The notes below the pieces were generated by a model. It was not told the origin of the DNA. It ran no database searches and worked only from the letters and a program-made list of their open reading frames with translations. From assembly GCA_025526935.1 (NCBI GenBank), contig JAHLKD010000081.1:62001-126000 (forward strand): a stretch of DNA of 64,000 nt, read 5' to 3'. The DNA comes from Cladochytrium replicatum. Its lineage: Eukaryota; Chytridiomycota; Chytridiomycetes; Cladochytriales; Cladochytriaceae. Numbering within the stretch: the stretch's first letter is position 1; each line of letters opens with the position of its first letter. The translations under genes were made by a program, and so were the position numbers. Positions 43,046-54,870 of this stretch are shown here, in pieces.

Positions 43046-44003
43046 TCGGGCGTTCTTTAAAACAATTATCAAGCTTGTATTCTGGTTTCTACAATCAAGG
43101 GAACACACGATATCCACCACATTTTGATAGAAAAATTTATCCTAGTCCAATGAGCGATGGGGTCAGCTGAGCTGTCATGACATGTCTGTGTAACAATCAC
43201 CATTCGCAGTACGATGTGATCGTTGAGGAAAATATCACAAGGCATTTGAGGAAGAGAGTTTAATGCTTTCTTACACTCCGAATATCACAAATCCTTCCCG
43301 AGTTGCCTGATCCAAGTTCGAAAATGGAAGGGAAAGTATCCATCCTGCTCGATTTGTAGCCTTGCTTTTCTTGATCTGCCGCGAAGGGGATATCGAACAG
43401 GATTTACCTGAAACACCCGTTCTCTGCAAAGGATCTCTTGCAGACGTCCGAGAGATGCTCAGACGACGAAATGGACAGCGGATTTTTGAGCCGTCAGATA
43501 GAAAAGTGCCGTGGATTTTTCGGGAGTTGATAGCACCTTTGCCTGCCAGGCACAACGATGTAGGCCGTTTGACTTTGGGAATTGCCGCTACACCGGATAT
43601 ATGCTGCTCATGGCACATATTTCCCAAGTGTTTGAATTTCATCATGTCACCCCATATCGCCCACAGACGATCCCTAAAGCGCGTATCGATCTGTGATATC
43701 AATTCAATTTTGTCGACAATGGGACTAACATTAGTGAAGTCCTCGGCCCATCGACTTCTACAACTCCGTGGTGACCAATGTCGATTTTGGTGGCTGATAG
43801 ATGAACCACCAGAAAATTTGGTTTTTAAGGAAATATCACAGGACTGCAGCGAATACATTCACAACCGGGATAGCTGATGGGATGGGTGGCTTGATGAGAG
43901 TCGATTTGAGTTTTCAGTGGCTTTGTGATCGCAATTATTAGTAATTTTCAATAGCAGAATTTCACGGTGCTTCAGGCTTCAGGCGGCACGTCCCAAAATC
44001 AAA
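43046..44003. other. Region with overlapping frames on both strands, unassigned
   Basis: Long frames overlap on plus (43362-43877) and minus (43271-43858); neither shows a known motif. The minus frame has FTNVSPIVDKIELISQIDT and the plus frame KGSLADVREMLRRRNGQR. One of them may be a relic gene; I cannot choose. Confidence 0.25.
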
Positions 44004-46445
44004 ATGGTCACCCTGCTGGACATGGCACGGAATGTCGTTACACGAATCATTCAGCTCATGTGAGGGAAATATTAGCTGTATCACTGATCCTTGCTTGATA
44101 TGTCTCCCAGCCGGAGTTTGTACTTCCTGTTCGGAGAGGTAGGTTGATGGTTTAACTTTGTCATCCTCCCCGCACTGATCGAACTTTGAGCAGACGTTAG
44201 CTTACTGGCGAGACGTAAATACATGCCTCACCTCCTTTAAAAAGTATATTGCTCATCATCACACCCAAAAGTACGCCCACGAGTACTTTTCGCGAAAGCG
44301 GAGGGAAGAAATGCTCATGGATTTGATCGTGACTGCACCATCATACAAAGAATGGAAGGAGGCCGCGGAAGAGCTCGATGAGTAAAGTTTCCTTCTTACA
44401 CGCTGATCTTTTTGAACTTGTCTCCTAGAATGCTGTCGAACAACGCGTGGAAGCAGATTCCTGAATCGGCAGACTATGATCATAGCCTCATTGATTTTCG
44501 ACTCCGAAAGCTGCGACAGCTTCGCGAGGCAAACAAGATTGATCAGGCGATGTATCTGCTGACATCAGGTACAATCATCATCGCTCTCATCTATGGGATT
44601 AATCAAAGAGGACAAAGGATTTCTACGAAACATCGGTGGTCTGGGTGATCCTCGACTGTATTCGAAGTGCTACATAGGGTATAAATTCATTACCGTTTGT
44701 TAAAATTGCCACTCATCTGCCCAAAAGAACCAAGGCACTTATCGAGGGGTACCTGGATGAAGTTTTGAAGCAATTGCTGATGATCCGAGACTCGCCAATC
44801 CCAAACACCGAAAAGTCTGGATTCTTAAACGACAAGCGTATAAGTTTCGGATCGACTGCTTTGATCTTGCACGGCGGGGCAACTTTTGGTAAACATATGA
44901 GCAATCTTAGCTGGGTGCAAGTGTTGATCCTTTTGACCACCTCCGAAGGTCTATTTCATTTGGGCGTTATCAAAGCACTTTGCGAAGCACGACTTCTTCC
45001 CAGGGTTATCAGTGGCAGCTCGGTCGGTGCATTGATAGCTGCTCTTGTTTGCATCAGCAAGGATGAAGATTTGACGGTAACTTGCAGTACTAAGATTGAT
45101 GAGGAACATCGTTAATGAATCCTGTTAGGATGTCTTGGTCCCTGAGCACATTAACCTGGAAGCATTTTCAAAGAAGCGAGTTACTAGCCGAAGAGCTTTC
45201 CGAAAGCTTGCACGATGGATGAAGCATGGTCACTTGATGGACGTCAAAGTCCTTGAAGACTGTGTCAGGACAAATGTCGGAGACTTGACATTTGAGGTAA
45301 ATGTTAAAGACGGAAACGGTCCATTTTATTGGTGAAAACATCTCAACAAATTAGGATGCCTACAAACTAACAAATCGAGTCCTAAACATCACCGTGTCCT
45401 CCTCCCGAAAGCATGAAGTTCCTCGCCTATTGAACTATCTGACTGCACCAAACGTGGTAAGATCGCTGAAGTTACAAACTGACGGAAATGACCCTGATCG
45501 AAATCAATCAAGTTGATATGGTCCGCCGCATGTGCTTCCGCTGCTGCGACAGGACTTTACCAAAGCGTTCATCTCCTGGCTCGCGATAAAGACGGAAACA
45601 TTGTTCGTTGGAGTCCTTCCAGTAAGCTCGACTTCCCACTCCTGTCGAACTCGAAAAACCAACATACTTCTTTTTTGCAGCCATTAAGTGGTCCGATTCC
45701 ACGTTTGCGATCGAAGGGTAAATCTATAGCCTAACGACCTGTGCTTTTGATTAACCCCGAAACCACAGGGAATCACCCGAAATTCGTCTAGCAGAGCTTT
45801 TCAACGTCAACCAGTTCATTTTATCTCAAGCCAGCCCTTTCATCGCCCCATTTGTCCCGCGCGATATTGCTGGAAGCCTTGGGGCGAGGCGGATCATCAG
45901 GCGATCAGCGAAGACAGGAATCCTTGCAAAGGTGGTGACTTTTGTATCGTCCGAGATTTCATTTCGCATGTCACAGGTAAAGAAAACTCCCTTGGCACAC
46001 TGGGTCAAAATCTAACCCCGACCGTCAAAAAGTTTGCACAGCTTGGGATTCTGCCGAAAATGTTCAGACGGATCTTTGACCAGACTTTTCAACCGCACAT
46101 CACAATCTCCCCAACGTTGAGCTCCTGGGTAAGGGTGTTATGTGACATGGTTTTCAAAGGTGGAATCTTATCAAACAATGGTTGTTGCCTTAGGATTACT
46201 ACACCATCTTCTCCAACCCGACCCACGCAACGCTCAAATACTGGCTTCTCAAGGGCGAGCAAGCAACGTGGCCCTTCTTGTCCCTGATCCGTTGCCGAAC
46301 CGAGATCGAGTATTGCCTTGACGATGTACTGCGTGATGTTCGTGATGGAATCGACAAGACTTCGCAGCAGCAGTCGTACTATTACTACCACTCACACCCT
46401 TTTGCGGGGATGCAAGAAAGTGAAGCGAATGGGGTTAATGGATAA
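44004..46445 (+). CDS. Patatin-domain triacylglycerol lipase (Tgl4/Tgl5/SDP1 family), 14 exons
   Basis: Lipid-droplet triacylglycerol lipase. Exons 44004-44059, 44111-44138, 44194-44381, 44429-44568, 44618-44678, 44728-44888, 44949-45076, 45129-45296, 45355-45456, 45513-45621, 45681-45717, 45769-45976, 46042-46128 and 46194-46445; 574 residues, all phases consistent. The N-terminal region ([12 protein letters not shown]...[34 protein letters not shown]) is the DUF3336-like part. The patatin core has [17 protein letters not shown] (oxyanion loop), [13 protein letters not shown] (GXSXG, catalytic Ser), [11 protein letters not shown] and [15 protein letters not shown]. The catalytic Asp motif, normally DGS(V/L)xxDLP before RLAELFN, reads [14 protein letters not shown], so the Asp is present but Gly is not and spacing differs by two. 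Activity is therefore uncertain. Confidence 0.85.
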
Positions 46446-46919
46446 AGTTGCAGAAGGACAAGGGGTTCGATGAATTCAAAGCCAACGAAATTGGGGATGG
46501 TTCTTTTCTGCACAGATGCTGTACAGTCTTAACATGATATTTATTGTGGACGCTTTGATTATAATTAGACCAGCTAACTTGCGGAAATCCTTCAATGCTT
46601 GAACCCACAGACCACCACAATAGGTCAACCTCCATCATGTCAATAACCAAATCATTTAACTTGCCATTGAAAATATCAATCTCCAGGCTTCATGCGGACT
46701 TATGACTTACTTTCAAAATAGAAAAGAGAAATCATTATGGACACCTGATTGAAATTCATAGATCTATTTTGTTGAAAGTCAGTGATCTAGGAAAAGAGAA
46801 GCTCTTGTAAAACCGATAACCCAAAGAAGTAATAGAGGCAGCAAAACCAACAGCAAGAGCATAGTCCATGCAATTACGCAAAATATAAGAATGTATACGT
46901 AGACGACTCGAGCGCATAT
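46446..46919. other. Intergenic, nothing recognised
   Basis: AT-rich 3' flank of the lipase gene, short frames only. Confidence 0.35.
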
Positions 46920-48345
46920 GGTCAATTAGATGTGCTTCGTTGGTGGAAAGCAAGAGGATCGGATGGTGGACCACCGCAAGCAAAAACTTCGCGAGTGAGT
47001 ACGACACATTGACGCGCTTGAGTGATGGAAAATCCTCTAAGCTTCAATTCAGTTATACAAGCCGGGCTATTGATGGAGCGAGCAACAAAAGACGTTGTGG
47101 CACGCTCGGTCCACTTGAGGGTTAACCCCCTCGACCTCCAACATCCAAGCACATCGACATGCCCACATAGGCTTGCTCCGTCAATAGCGGCTCAGTGTAC
47201 CGGAAGTACGTAACCTCTCCGCGTCCACCATCGAACCATATCATTAACACCGAGCGAGTTCAGATGATCAACAGATTGACAGAATTGGAATGATTGGGTC
47301 AATTTTAAGAACGAGGTGTTCGACGTCCACCAGTCCGGAACTCCAATTTTCTCTGTCCTCAATGCAGAGAAGATCGCGATTTCTGGGTATTTCAATTGCA
47401 GACCACTCGATTTCCAGCAATTGAGGACGTCGCAAAACCCATTAGCGCTCGCACCATCAATGGCCGCGGTTGTCCAAAGCATCTCAAGCCCACTCCCTTT
47501 CCACCAGTCGAGGACCTCGACGTGATCTTTAGCGCTCGCCCCGCTGTCCATGGCCAATTCGGTGTACTCCAATTTCAGATTGCTGCAGTTCCACCAGCGG
47601 TCCCATTGGCGCTCGCTGTCCCGGCCGACAAATTTCTTAGTCCACTGGACGGCCACCACTCAAGAACTTCAACATGCCCGTTTCACTGTGTATGGCCGAG
47701 TTGGCGCAACGAAGTTTCAAATTGCTGGACTTCCACCACTGAATCACTTCGACGTGTCCATAAGCGCTCACACGATCCACGGCTCCCAAATTCCATTCCA
47801 ATTGAAGTCCGCTGGATTTCCACCAGCCGGCACGCTGATGTGCCCCTGCAAACCCCGTTATCCATGGCAAAATTCGACCATTCCGGCTTTTCGAATGACT
47901 TCCAACATTGAAGCACCGCTATATGTCCGTTCATTCTTGCTCTGTCCACGGCTCTCTCAGTGAACCTTAATTGAGACCTCTAGACTTCCACCATTCTAAC
48001 TTGTCCACCCGCACGTTTTCACTCGCCCAATCCATGGCATTCGTGGTGCATTTTAGCTTTCCACAATCCGCCCAGCTCCACGCATTGACAAGGTCAAAGC
48101 TCCCACACCTCCTCGCAGCTTCGAGCGCTTCGCCGAGCCACCAAAGTTTGTTGAACCTCGACAGGCCCGTCATCATCAGAGTCAATGTCGTTGGACTTCC
48201 ACCATTCGAGAACATCAATGTGCCGGTCTTCTAAGGCTCGTTGTGACTTTGAAGGCAAGAACGGGATGTTTCCCCTATTCACCCAGCAACATGAGGATTT
48301 TGTCAATGATCTCAGGAGGGATATCAACTACAGATATGGTGCAAG
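46920..48345 (-). pseudogene. F-box-like plus ankyrin WW-repeat protein, broken
   Basis: The minus strand starts with VVDIPPEIIDKILMLLGE (about 48285-48340), an F-box-like helix pair, then repeat units of about 33 residues: HIDVLEWWKSND, NAMDWASENVRVDKLEWWKSRG, RAVDRARMNGHIAVLQCW, GAVDRVSAYGHVEVIQWWKS, LAMDSGASAKDHVEVLDWWKGSG and AIDGASANGFCDVLNCWKSSG. Unit boundaries are clear but frames change at least four times (near 48290, 47970, 47830 and 47640) and stops are present. Same repeat family as at 24126-25100. F-box plus ankyrin proteins serve as ubiquitin-ligase adaptors in other systems (inference only). Confidence 0.65.
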
Positions 48346-48683
48346 GCGATGAGTTGCGGATTCGGAATGTGGAGAGAGACAAAAATTGCGATGGAATGCT
48401 GGTTACAGTAGAGTTATTCAAAGTTTTACTGTGTTTAATTATGATGATTCTCAGCTTGCAACGAGCTGCTCACACGTAACCATTGAGCAGATCGACGACA
48501 ATCTATGATCGTAGTGTTTGCATACGAGGCAATAGTTTGTTGCAAGCAACCAGTCCACAATTTTGAGATTTCGTCGATGAGTTGTATTGTACAGGTTTGA
48601 AGTCTGTGTATTCATTAATGGTGTGTGCCTTTTCTTTTATATTCGCAATGGTTCGGGTTTTCTGCTGTTGCGGAAATATTTCA
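48346..48683. other. Intergenic and GST-like 5' leader
   Basis: No gene; holds the promoter of the GST-like gene. The frame is open upstream of 48684 to 48582, but without supporting features. Confidence 0.35.
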
Positions 48684-50168
48684 ATGCATCCAACCCGCAG
48701 GTTTTTCCGCAGAGCCTCTCAAAATCCTCTCATTACCGCTGCTCGTCAACGTCCAATGGCCACAATCACCAGATCTGCCCTGACGTGGGACGAGCTTGCA
48801 CAGAGAGGGTCGTCCTTTTCTGTCGATTATGTGAACGGGCCAACGAATCCGCAGGCCAGAATGCGTCTTTTCGGGATGAGCGAGAAAGACATCCGAGTGA
48901 CTTTGTACCGGGATAACCATGTAAGACCATCCAACTCAATTCGGTCACGGCATTTAATTGAGACAAACCGATCCCAGGCTTGGTGCCCTTACTGCATGAA
49001 AGTCTGGGCTTATCTTGAGGAGAAGCAAGTGCCCTACAGAGTAGAGAAGATCACCATGTTCTGTTATGGGAACAAAGAGCCTTGGTACAAGGCACTGGTA
49101 AGCCGTACTTGAATTGCGATTCCGCATGCTTATCAAGCTCACTCGCCCACAGGTCCCATCGGGAATGCTTCCAGCCCTCAAGCTTGACGACAAGTTTATC
49201 ACCGAGAGCGATGACATCCTCGTCGCGCTCGAACGCAGCTTCGGCGCACTCCACCAGTCCATTTCCGATCCGACCGTCGTCCAACTTCGACGTCTCGAAC
49301 GATTGCTGTTCCGAGCTTGGTGCAACTGGCTCTGCTACCCCAACATGTCTTCCCACCAAGACCGGATGGCTCGTCAAAAGTTTGTGGATACAATGCAGCA
49401 GGTCGAGAATGCGCTCGGTGCGACACCCGGCCCGTACTTTCTCGATAAGTTCGGGATCGTCGATATTATCTTCATGCCTTATGTGGAACGAATGGCTGCG
49501 AGCTTGTTCTATTATAAGGGATATCTCATGCGCGATCCAGAGGTTCACTCTCGGTTCTGTGCGTGGTACGACGCTATGGAGAAGAGGGAGTCGTACAGGG
49601 GTATGCAATCGGACTTCCACACGCATTGCCACGACTTGCCCCCTCAGATGGTTCGTTAGACGATATATGGACCCGTCGAAAAATAAAATTTCCTCGTTTT
49701 TAGGGAGGCTGTTATTTCAACGATGATGCCCAAGCGAAAGTTAACAGCACCAATGTTGACAATGGGCCGTGGGACACACTCCCAGATGTTCGCTACCCCG
49801 AACCACCGACCTCGACAATCGAAGCACTCCATCGCGTTGTCAAGCACCACAACAACATAATCAAAGTCAACCCTTCTTCCGACAAGGCGAAGGTCGACGA
49901 AGCGCTCCGTTGTGCGCTGACATTGATGGTCACCGGTGAACCTTGTCAGCCGCCCAAGGGGTCTGATTCCGTTCTGCGGTACATGCGCGATCGAGTCAAC
50001 GTGCCTCGTGACATGTCGATCTATGCGGGAAAGAGGTTCAGGAAAGCGCTGGAGGAGACTGCTTCGATGGTTGGAAATGGACAGGGGGAGCCGATCAAAG
50101 AGGAAAATCGGCGCGATCAGGACCCAGCCCTGTTTATTGGCGTGCGATCTGCACCAGTGTGGGGTTAA
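48684..50168 (+). CDS. Glutathione S-transferase-fold protein with CPYC site and probable presequence
   Basis: Exons 48684-48920, 48978-49097, 49153-49650 and 49704-50168; 439 residues. Thioredoxin-fold GST N-domain with [20 protein letters not shown]: a CPYC pair as in glutaredoxins, so thiol transfer is likely rather than classical conjugation. [22 protein letters not shown] is the cis-Pro and ES(D) glutathione-binding element. The all-helical GST C-domain follows ([34 protein letters not shown]), then a roughly 150-residue extension with no known domain. The first 24 residues ([24 protein letters not shown]) are strongly basic and acid free, like a mitochondrial presequence; a second Met (48756) would give a cytosolic form of 415 residues. 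Convergent with the pseudouridine enzyme, 115 bp between stops. Confidence 0.82.
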
Positions 50169-50283
50169 ACATCGTACTTTTGCGCAATCCGTACTTCGTA
50201 ACATTGAATATCAAAAAAAATTGTGTTTCTACATCATGATACAATCAAATAACCGGGGCAGCTGTTATAAAGGCGTGTTCATA

Positions 50284-52682
50284 TCAATCCTCCGAAAAGA
50301 TGGAGGCGTCCAATGCTGGGTTCACCGCATTCCCAACTTCAAGCGACAGTTCCGCAGCCTTCATACTCCTCCTCACGAACCTCTCCAACTCCGCAGCCGT
50401 CGGCGCAACCTTCTTTTCCTCATAATGTTTTCCAAGTGCCGTCACCAGCGCGCCAGCAAAGCTATCCCCAGCCCCCGTAACGCTCACAACGTCCTTGAAC
50501 ACCATGGACGGCGTGACGTCGATCATCTGCAACGAATCATCCGTCGTCCGAATTGCGATTGTGACGCCCAGATGTCCGCGCGTGATGATCAAGTATGGGA
50601 AGTATTTGGATACACGGGTGATGGCGTGAAGGAACATGGTGTTGGGGTTGGTGAGTTGCGGCGGGCAGAGCCGGCTCATTTCAAAGAGTTCGTTTGTGTC
50701 GGGGGTTGCGTAGAGCTGCGGTGCGTTGGCGTGGTTGGACATGGCGGCCAGGACGGGGTCGGGGATTTCAAAAATCTTTCCGCATTTCGCGGAAGAAGTC
50801 GGTTCGTAAAGGACTACAGAAGCATACGTGAGCCACGAGTGCAAAAAGGATGTGCAAGGTCACTTTACGTGGGACGTTGTGCTCGATTGCCCATGACACA
50901 ATCCGGCCCATGGTCGCGGAGGGAATGTTTGCATCGAAGGAGCAGACCGGGGCAGGTGCAATTTGTGTGAAATCGAGGTGCGAGTCGATCGCGTCGTGGA
51001 TCTGCATGTCAGCGACAGCACCCTTTAGTTTTCCGGACGGGGAGACGAAAGCGCTGTACACAGCAGTGCGCATCCCTGCGACCCTCTTAACATAGCTCGT
51101 ATCCTGCATATGTTATCAGAACCAGAAAATATGGTGAAGCAAATCATAGATCACCATTCCGATACGCTCCATTTCGGAAACTATCCCGTCTCCGAATGCA
51201 TCGTCGCCAACACAGCTGAGAAACAGTGGGTTGCCACCAGTTCTGACGCAGGCTTCTGCGAGGTTCCGAGATACTCCGCCGAGGGATTGAGTGACAGTGC
51301 CGGGAAGGCTCTGGTCTTCTGTTTGTTCTTGTGGGAAGTGAGACGTTATGTCGAGTACAGTTCCACCAATAATGAGAGGACGAGCACGATTTCTAGAGTC
51401 CTGAGAGCTGAGTGTAGAACCGTGACCCGACTCGGCAGAGCGATCATTGCCCTTTATTGACGTCTTCCAATCAAAATAAAATAACAACAATGCAGATCAG
51501 CAAACCCACGTCGAGACGCAGACCAGGCAAAGTTTAACCACAATTCTAATGCAAACACACCAAGCTAAGAGCTATTTCGGCAGCGACGGTAGCATTGTTT
51601 TTGACGAGGTTGATGTTGGATTCCAAAGAACTTCCTCCAGTTAGTTGTGCAACTCTGCTCAATACGAATGGCGTGACATGTTTTCCCCGGATACCTTTAG
51701 CTCTGTGGAAAAGTTCGTTAAAGTGATACATCTGAAAATATGTGCAACATGCAACATACTCTGCCTCAAGAACAGCATCTTTGATTGCATCTTCAACTTC
51801 GGATGGAGCTTCCCACTGGGAAGGAATAGGTACCGCAAACAAAAACCCGTTTTGCAAGCCCAGCTCTTGGCTTTTATGAATAAGACGAGCGCACTGTTCG
51901 GGTTTGTCCAGGCTCATAGGGCTGCAACGACATTGCTGCCTTAGCAATCATTCTACCAGCAGCAAGGTCAAATACCTCTTAAAGCCGCTCTTACGAGTGA
52001 AAAATGCAGGAAAATCATCTGTACCAACAGAAACAACAGGAACTCCCTGAGTCTCGAGAACTTCAAGTGTCTTCTCGATATCGAGTATGGATTTTACTCC
52101 CGCACAGACCACCGCAACGGGTGTTCTACCCAATTCCGTCAGATCAGCGCTGATGTCCATGGTCGTTTCCGCTCCTCTGTGAACGCCTCCGATCCCGCCC
52201 GTGGCAAACACCGAAATCCCAGCCAAATGCGCGGCAATCATGGTCGCAGAAACCGTAGTTGCACCAGTTCCACCACGACTCAAGAGATACGCCAGATCTC
52301 TTCTGGATGCTTTTGTAGCTTCGGGACCGAGCCGCGCAAGATGCTCGAGTTGGTCTGGCGATAATCCAACGGCGATCTCGCCGTCCAAGAGAGCCACTGT
52401 TGCGGGGACGCATGATTTGGAGCGGATGAGCGATTCGATGGATAGAGCAGTTTCCAGGTTGTGCGGCCATGGCATTCCATGTGCTACGATTGTGGATTCG
52501 AGGGCAACGACCGGAGTGTTGGATGCTAGGGCATTGCGAACCTCGTTGGAGAGGGTGATTTTGGACGGAGAACGCGCAGAGACTGAGAGAAAACGAGTGG
52601 AAGATACGAGTGAGGCGCTTCTTGGGACATTTCTGCAGGACTTGAAAGCAGATCTTCTCAACGGCAACGACGATGGCAGCAT
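50284..52682 (-). CDS. Fused pseudouridine-5'-phosphate glycosidase and PfkB-family kinase
   Basis: Bifunctional enzyme for pseudouridine salvage. The N-terminal PsuG-type glycosidase splits pseudouridine 5'-phosphate to uracil and ribose 5-phosphate; the C-terminal PfkB kinase (PsuK-type) phosphorylates the nucleoside. Exons 52682-51976, 51921-51760, 51702-51561, 51463-51155, 51103-50869 and 50813-50284; 694 residues. PsuG signatures: [66 protein letters not shown] and [11 protein letters not shown]. Kinase signatures: [25 protein letters not shown] and [13 protein letters not shown] (anion hole and catalytic Asp). The leader [20 protein letters not shown]...FLSVSARS is a likely mitochondrial presequence. 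In bacteria the two are separate genes of one operon; the fusion is known in other eukaryotes. Confidence 0.93.
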
Positions 52683-54000
52683 GATACTTTGGTGGCTTGA
52701 CGGAGGCTGCAATGAGTAAAACGTAGTGTTGCGATGGTCAGCAGAATCCGGTGCAATCGAATCGTAGCACTCAAGGTGCCGTTCTTTTCTTTATTGATGA
52801 TAGAAAATAGCATTTGCAAAGTCAACTAAAAAACACTAAAAAATAGCGCTTCTCTCCCTTGAAAATGACAAAATGAGGCTTAGTGTTCCGGATTTTCTAC
52901 CACCGCAAAGGTAAGGTGAGAGAGAATTCAAGGAATCTGCTTTAAATGGGGGAGGGCGTGGAATGAAGAAACCTTTAGACGGGCGGACAGAAGGGGCATG
53001 CTCTTCTAGCCTTACAACCTAGAATCTCGCCCCTCCATGTTGAATGTCTATCTCGGACCACTTACCTTCCACTCGTATTGCTCGAGCACATCGATTCGAA
53101 GTTTGTCTGATCTTTTCTTTTGTTGCCAGGTAAAGTGGATCTCACTTCAAACGCTATCCCGTGCAGTCGAGTCCACAGTTGTTCATTTTCATGTATACTC
53201 TGTATTCTTTTTGTCTGCAATATACAACTATGCTGGTGCTTCTGGAGATCAATCCCGCGTTCCTGAAGGATCTGGGTCAATCTACTTATGAGTGAATCGA
53301 GTGTATCGTATCTTTTCCGTCCACTCTACCCAAATATCATCCCTAGCCTCTGGAAACCCGTCAAACACACTACGGGAGTCCGAATACAGAATCTCCCATT
53401 CGAGATTGTAGCGTGCAAGGGTTGGGATGGGGACTGCCCTCCAGAGGAATTGTTGGTTCGGAACCAAACTCCGCCTGCCAAAGGATAACAGCCAAAAGTG
53501 CCCCATAACGTTCAGCAAGCTTTGTTCTCTAGCTTAGAAAGTCCAGGTTCTGTTCGTATCCGCAGCGACTTGCGGTGCGATTCGAAGCCGGAAACTATCG
53601 TGTACGCAAGCTTCACATCACTTCAAAGTTCCGACGAAACTGGAGTTCTTCATTGGCACTGTTCTGAAATGCGGATGCTACTATGACGATTGAACCCCTC
53701 GAAAGATGAGGTGGAGTTGCCCAAGAGCAAACTTGAGGCCGTGTCTGGACAAACAGGAAAGCGCATTGGGCAGCCCTAAGCCAGTCGCTCTATCATTTAT
53801 CACACTTAATGGTCATTCATTCAGCTTTGTCAATCTCGGGGACAATGCGAGCTCTGACTACCGTGCTAGAGAGCTAAAGACGACCCATCTTGATGCCGAA
53901 GGCAGTATTTTACAGATTCTCGTTCATTGATGCTACATGAACCCGCTGAACTTGTACAATCAAGTCGGTACTATCGGTCTCAACATATTGGGCGAAATAT
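52683..54000. other. Mostly noncoding, unassigned frames
   Basis: Holds the promoter of the pseudouridine enzyme (to about 52.9 kb). From 53.06 to 53.5 kb the minus strand has coding-like frames (LQKHQHSCILQTKRIQSIHE; PTLARYNLEWEILYSDSRSV), without a recognisable domain or consistent splicing. Confidence 0.3.
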
Positions 54001-54239
54001 TAGACTCAGATTACTTCATTTCATCGTACCGAGAGGAAATTGTTCTTGTTTGGGAGTACGGGCATTTCAACACAATGTTTAGTACGCTCTGATGACATTT
54101 CTTGTCAGGTGGACCCTCTCAAGCAGTCGCCTTCCGAAAAACCATCTCACCTCAGTGGACAATGGGCCGAGCCAACGATTGCACGGATCAACACAAATCT
54201 GGCCTACTGGGGACAATTGATGTCCTCAAGTACCGATCC

Positions 54240-54870
54240 GAAGATCGCTACAACGAAAAGATTTGGCGTTTGATATCTACGATGATGAGCAAGTTGCCAC
54301 ATTGATCAATGCTGTCCTTGAAGCCAAGAAGATCGGTGTTGGATTCAATTTGCAACCTGCACCTGGTTTGTATTAACTGTACATCTGCATGCTTAGAAGT
54401 GAAGTTTCCTCTCGCGAAAACCTTAACTGTTTTATTCGAACTGTGCGTTGAAACCTTTAGCAGTTGACAATCTATCTTTTCTGTGTCCTGAGTACTTCGT
54501 TGTTAGGCAGGGAAGGATTTTGCGCAGATGATTGTTGGTAAGCATCGATCCATTGAAGAAGAAAAGTACGACAATGTCGATCACATGAAGGTAAACTGTA
54601 AGTGATTCAAATAAAACCATTTTGTCGGCTGCTTAAGGGCTACTTGACGACATTGAGTGGCTACGGCGTCTCATTGGTTGCAAAGATGGAAGAGCTCGGC
54701 CTTCGGCTGACCAGAGATGGCTACGTAATACCCGCAAAATGGAGCATACCACTGCCGCCTACAACTTCTAGCGCCACCCATAAAAAGCAAGCGATCGATC
54801 AACCTAAACCCAGCAAACCGAATCATAACGTATCCGCCAGCACTAGGCTTTCTTGCGTGGAACGCTGAAA
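54240..54870 (+). CDS. Unrecognised spliced coding segment
   Basis: Three plus-strand pieces read as protein: FDIYDDEQVATLINAVLEAKKIGVGFNLQPAPG (about 54262-54365), GKDFAQMIVGKHRSIEEEKYDNVDHMK (about 54508-54590) and GYLTTLSGYGVSLVAKMEEL...LTRDGYVIP (about 54640-54735). The first joins the second through a GTTTGT...GGCAG intron in frame; the join to the third is unclear. Upstream frames (54100-54250) shift. The composition is that of a conserved protein, but I do not recognise the family. Could be a decaying gene. Confidence 0.35.

Noticed and set aside
43271-43877. A gene on one of two overlapping strands
   Set aside because: Both frames are open and neither has a motif or splice support, so no call was made.
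49051-49632. Minus-strand 193-codon frame
   Set aside because: Antisense to the GST C-domain exon of a well-spliced gene.
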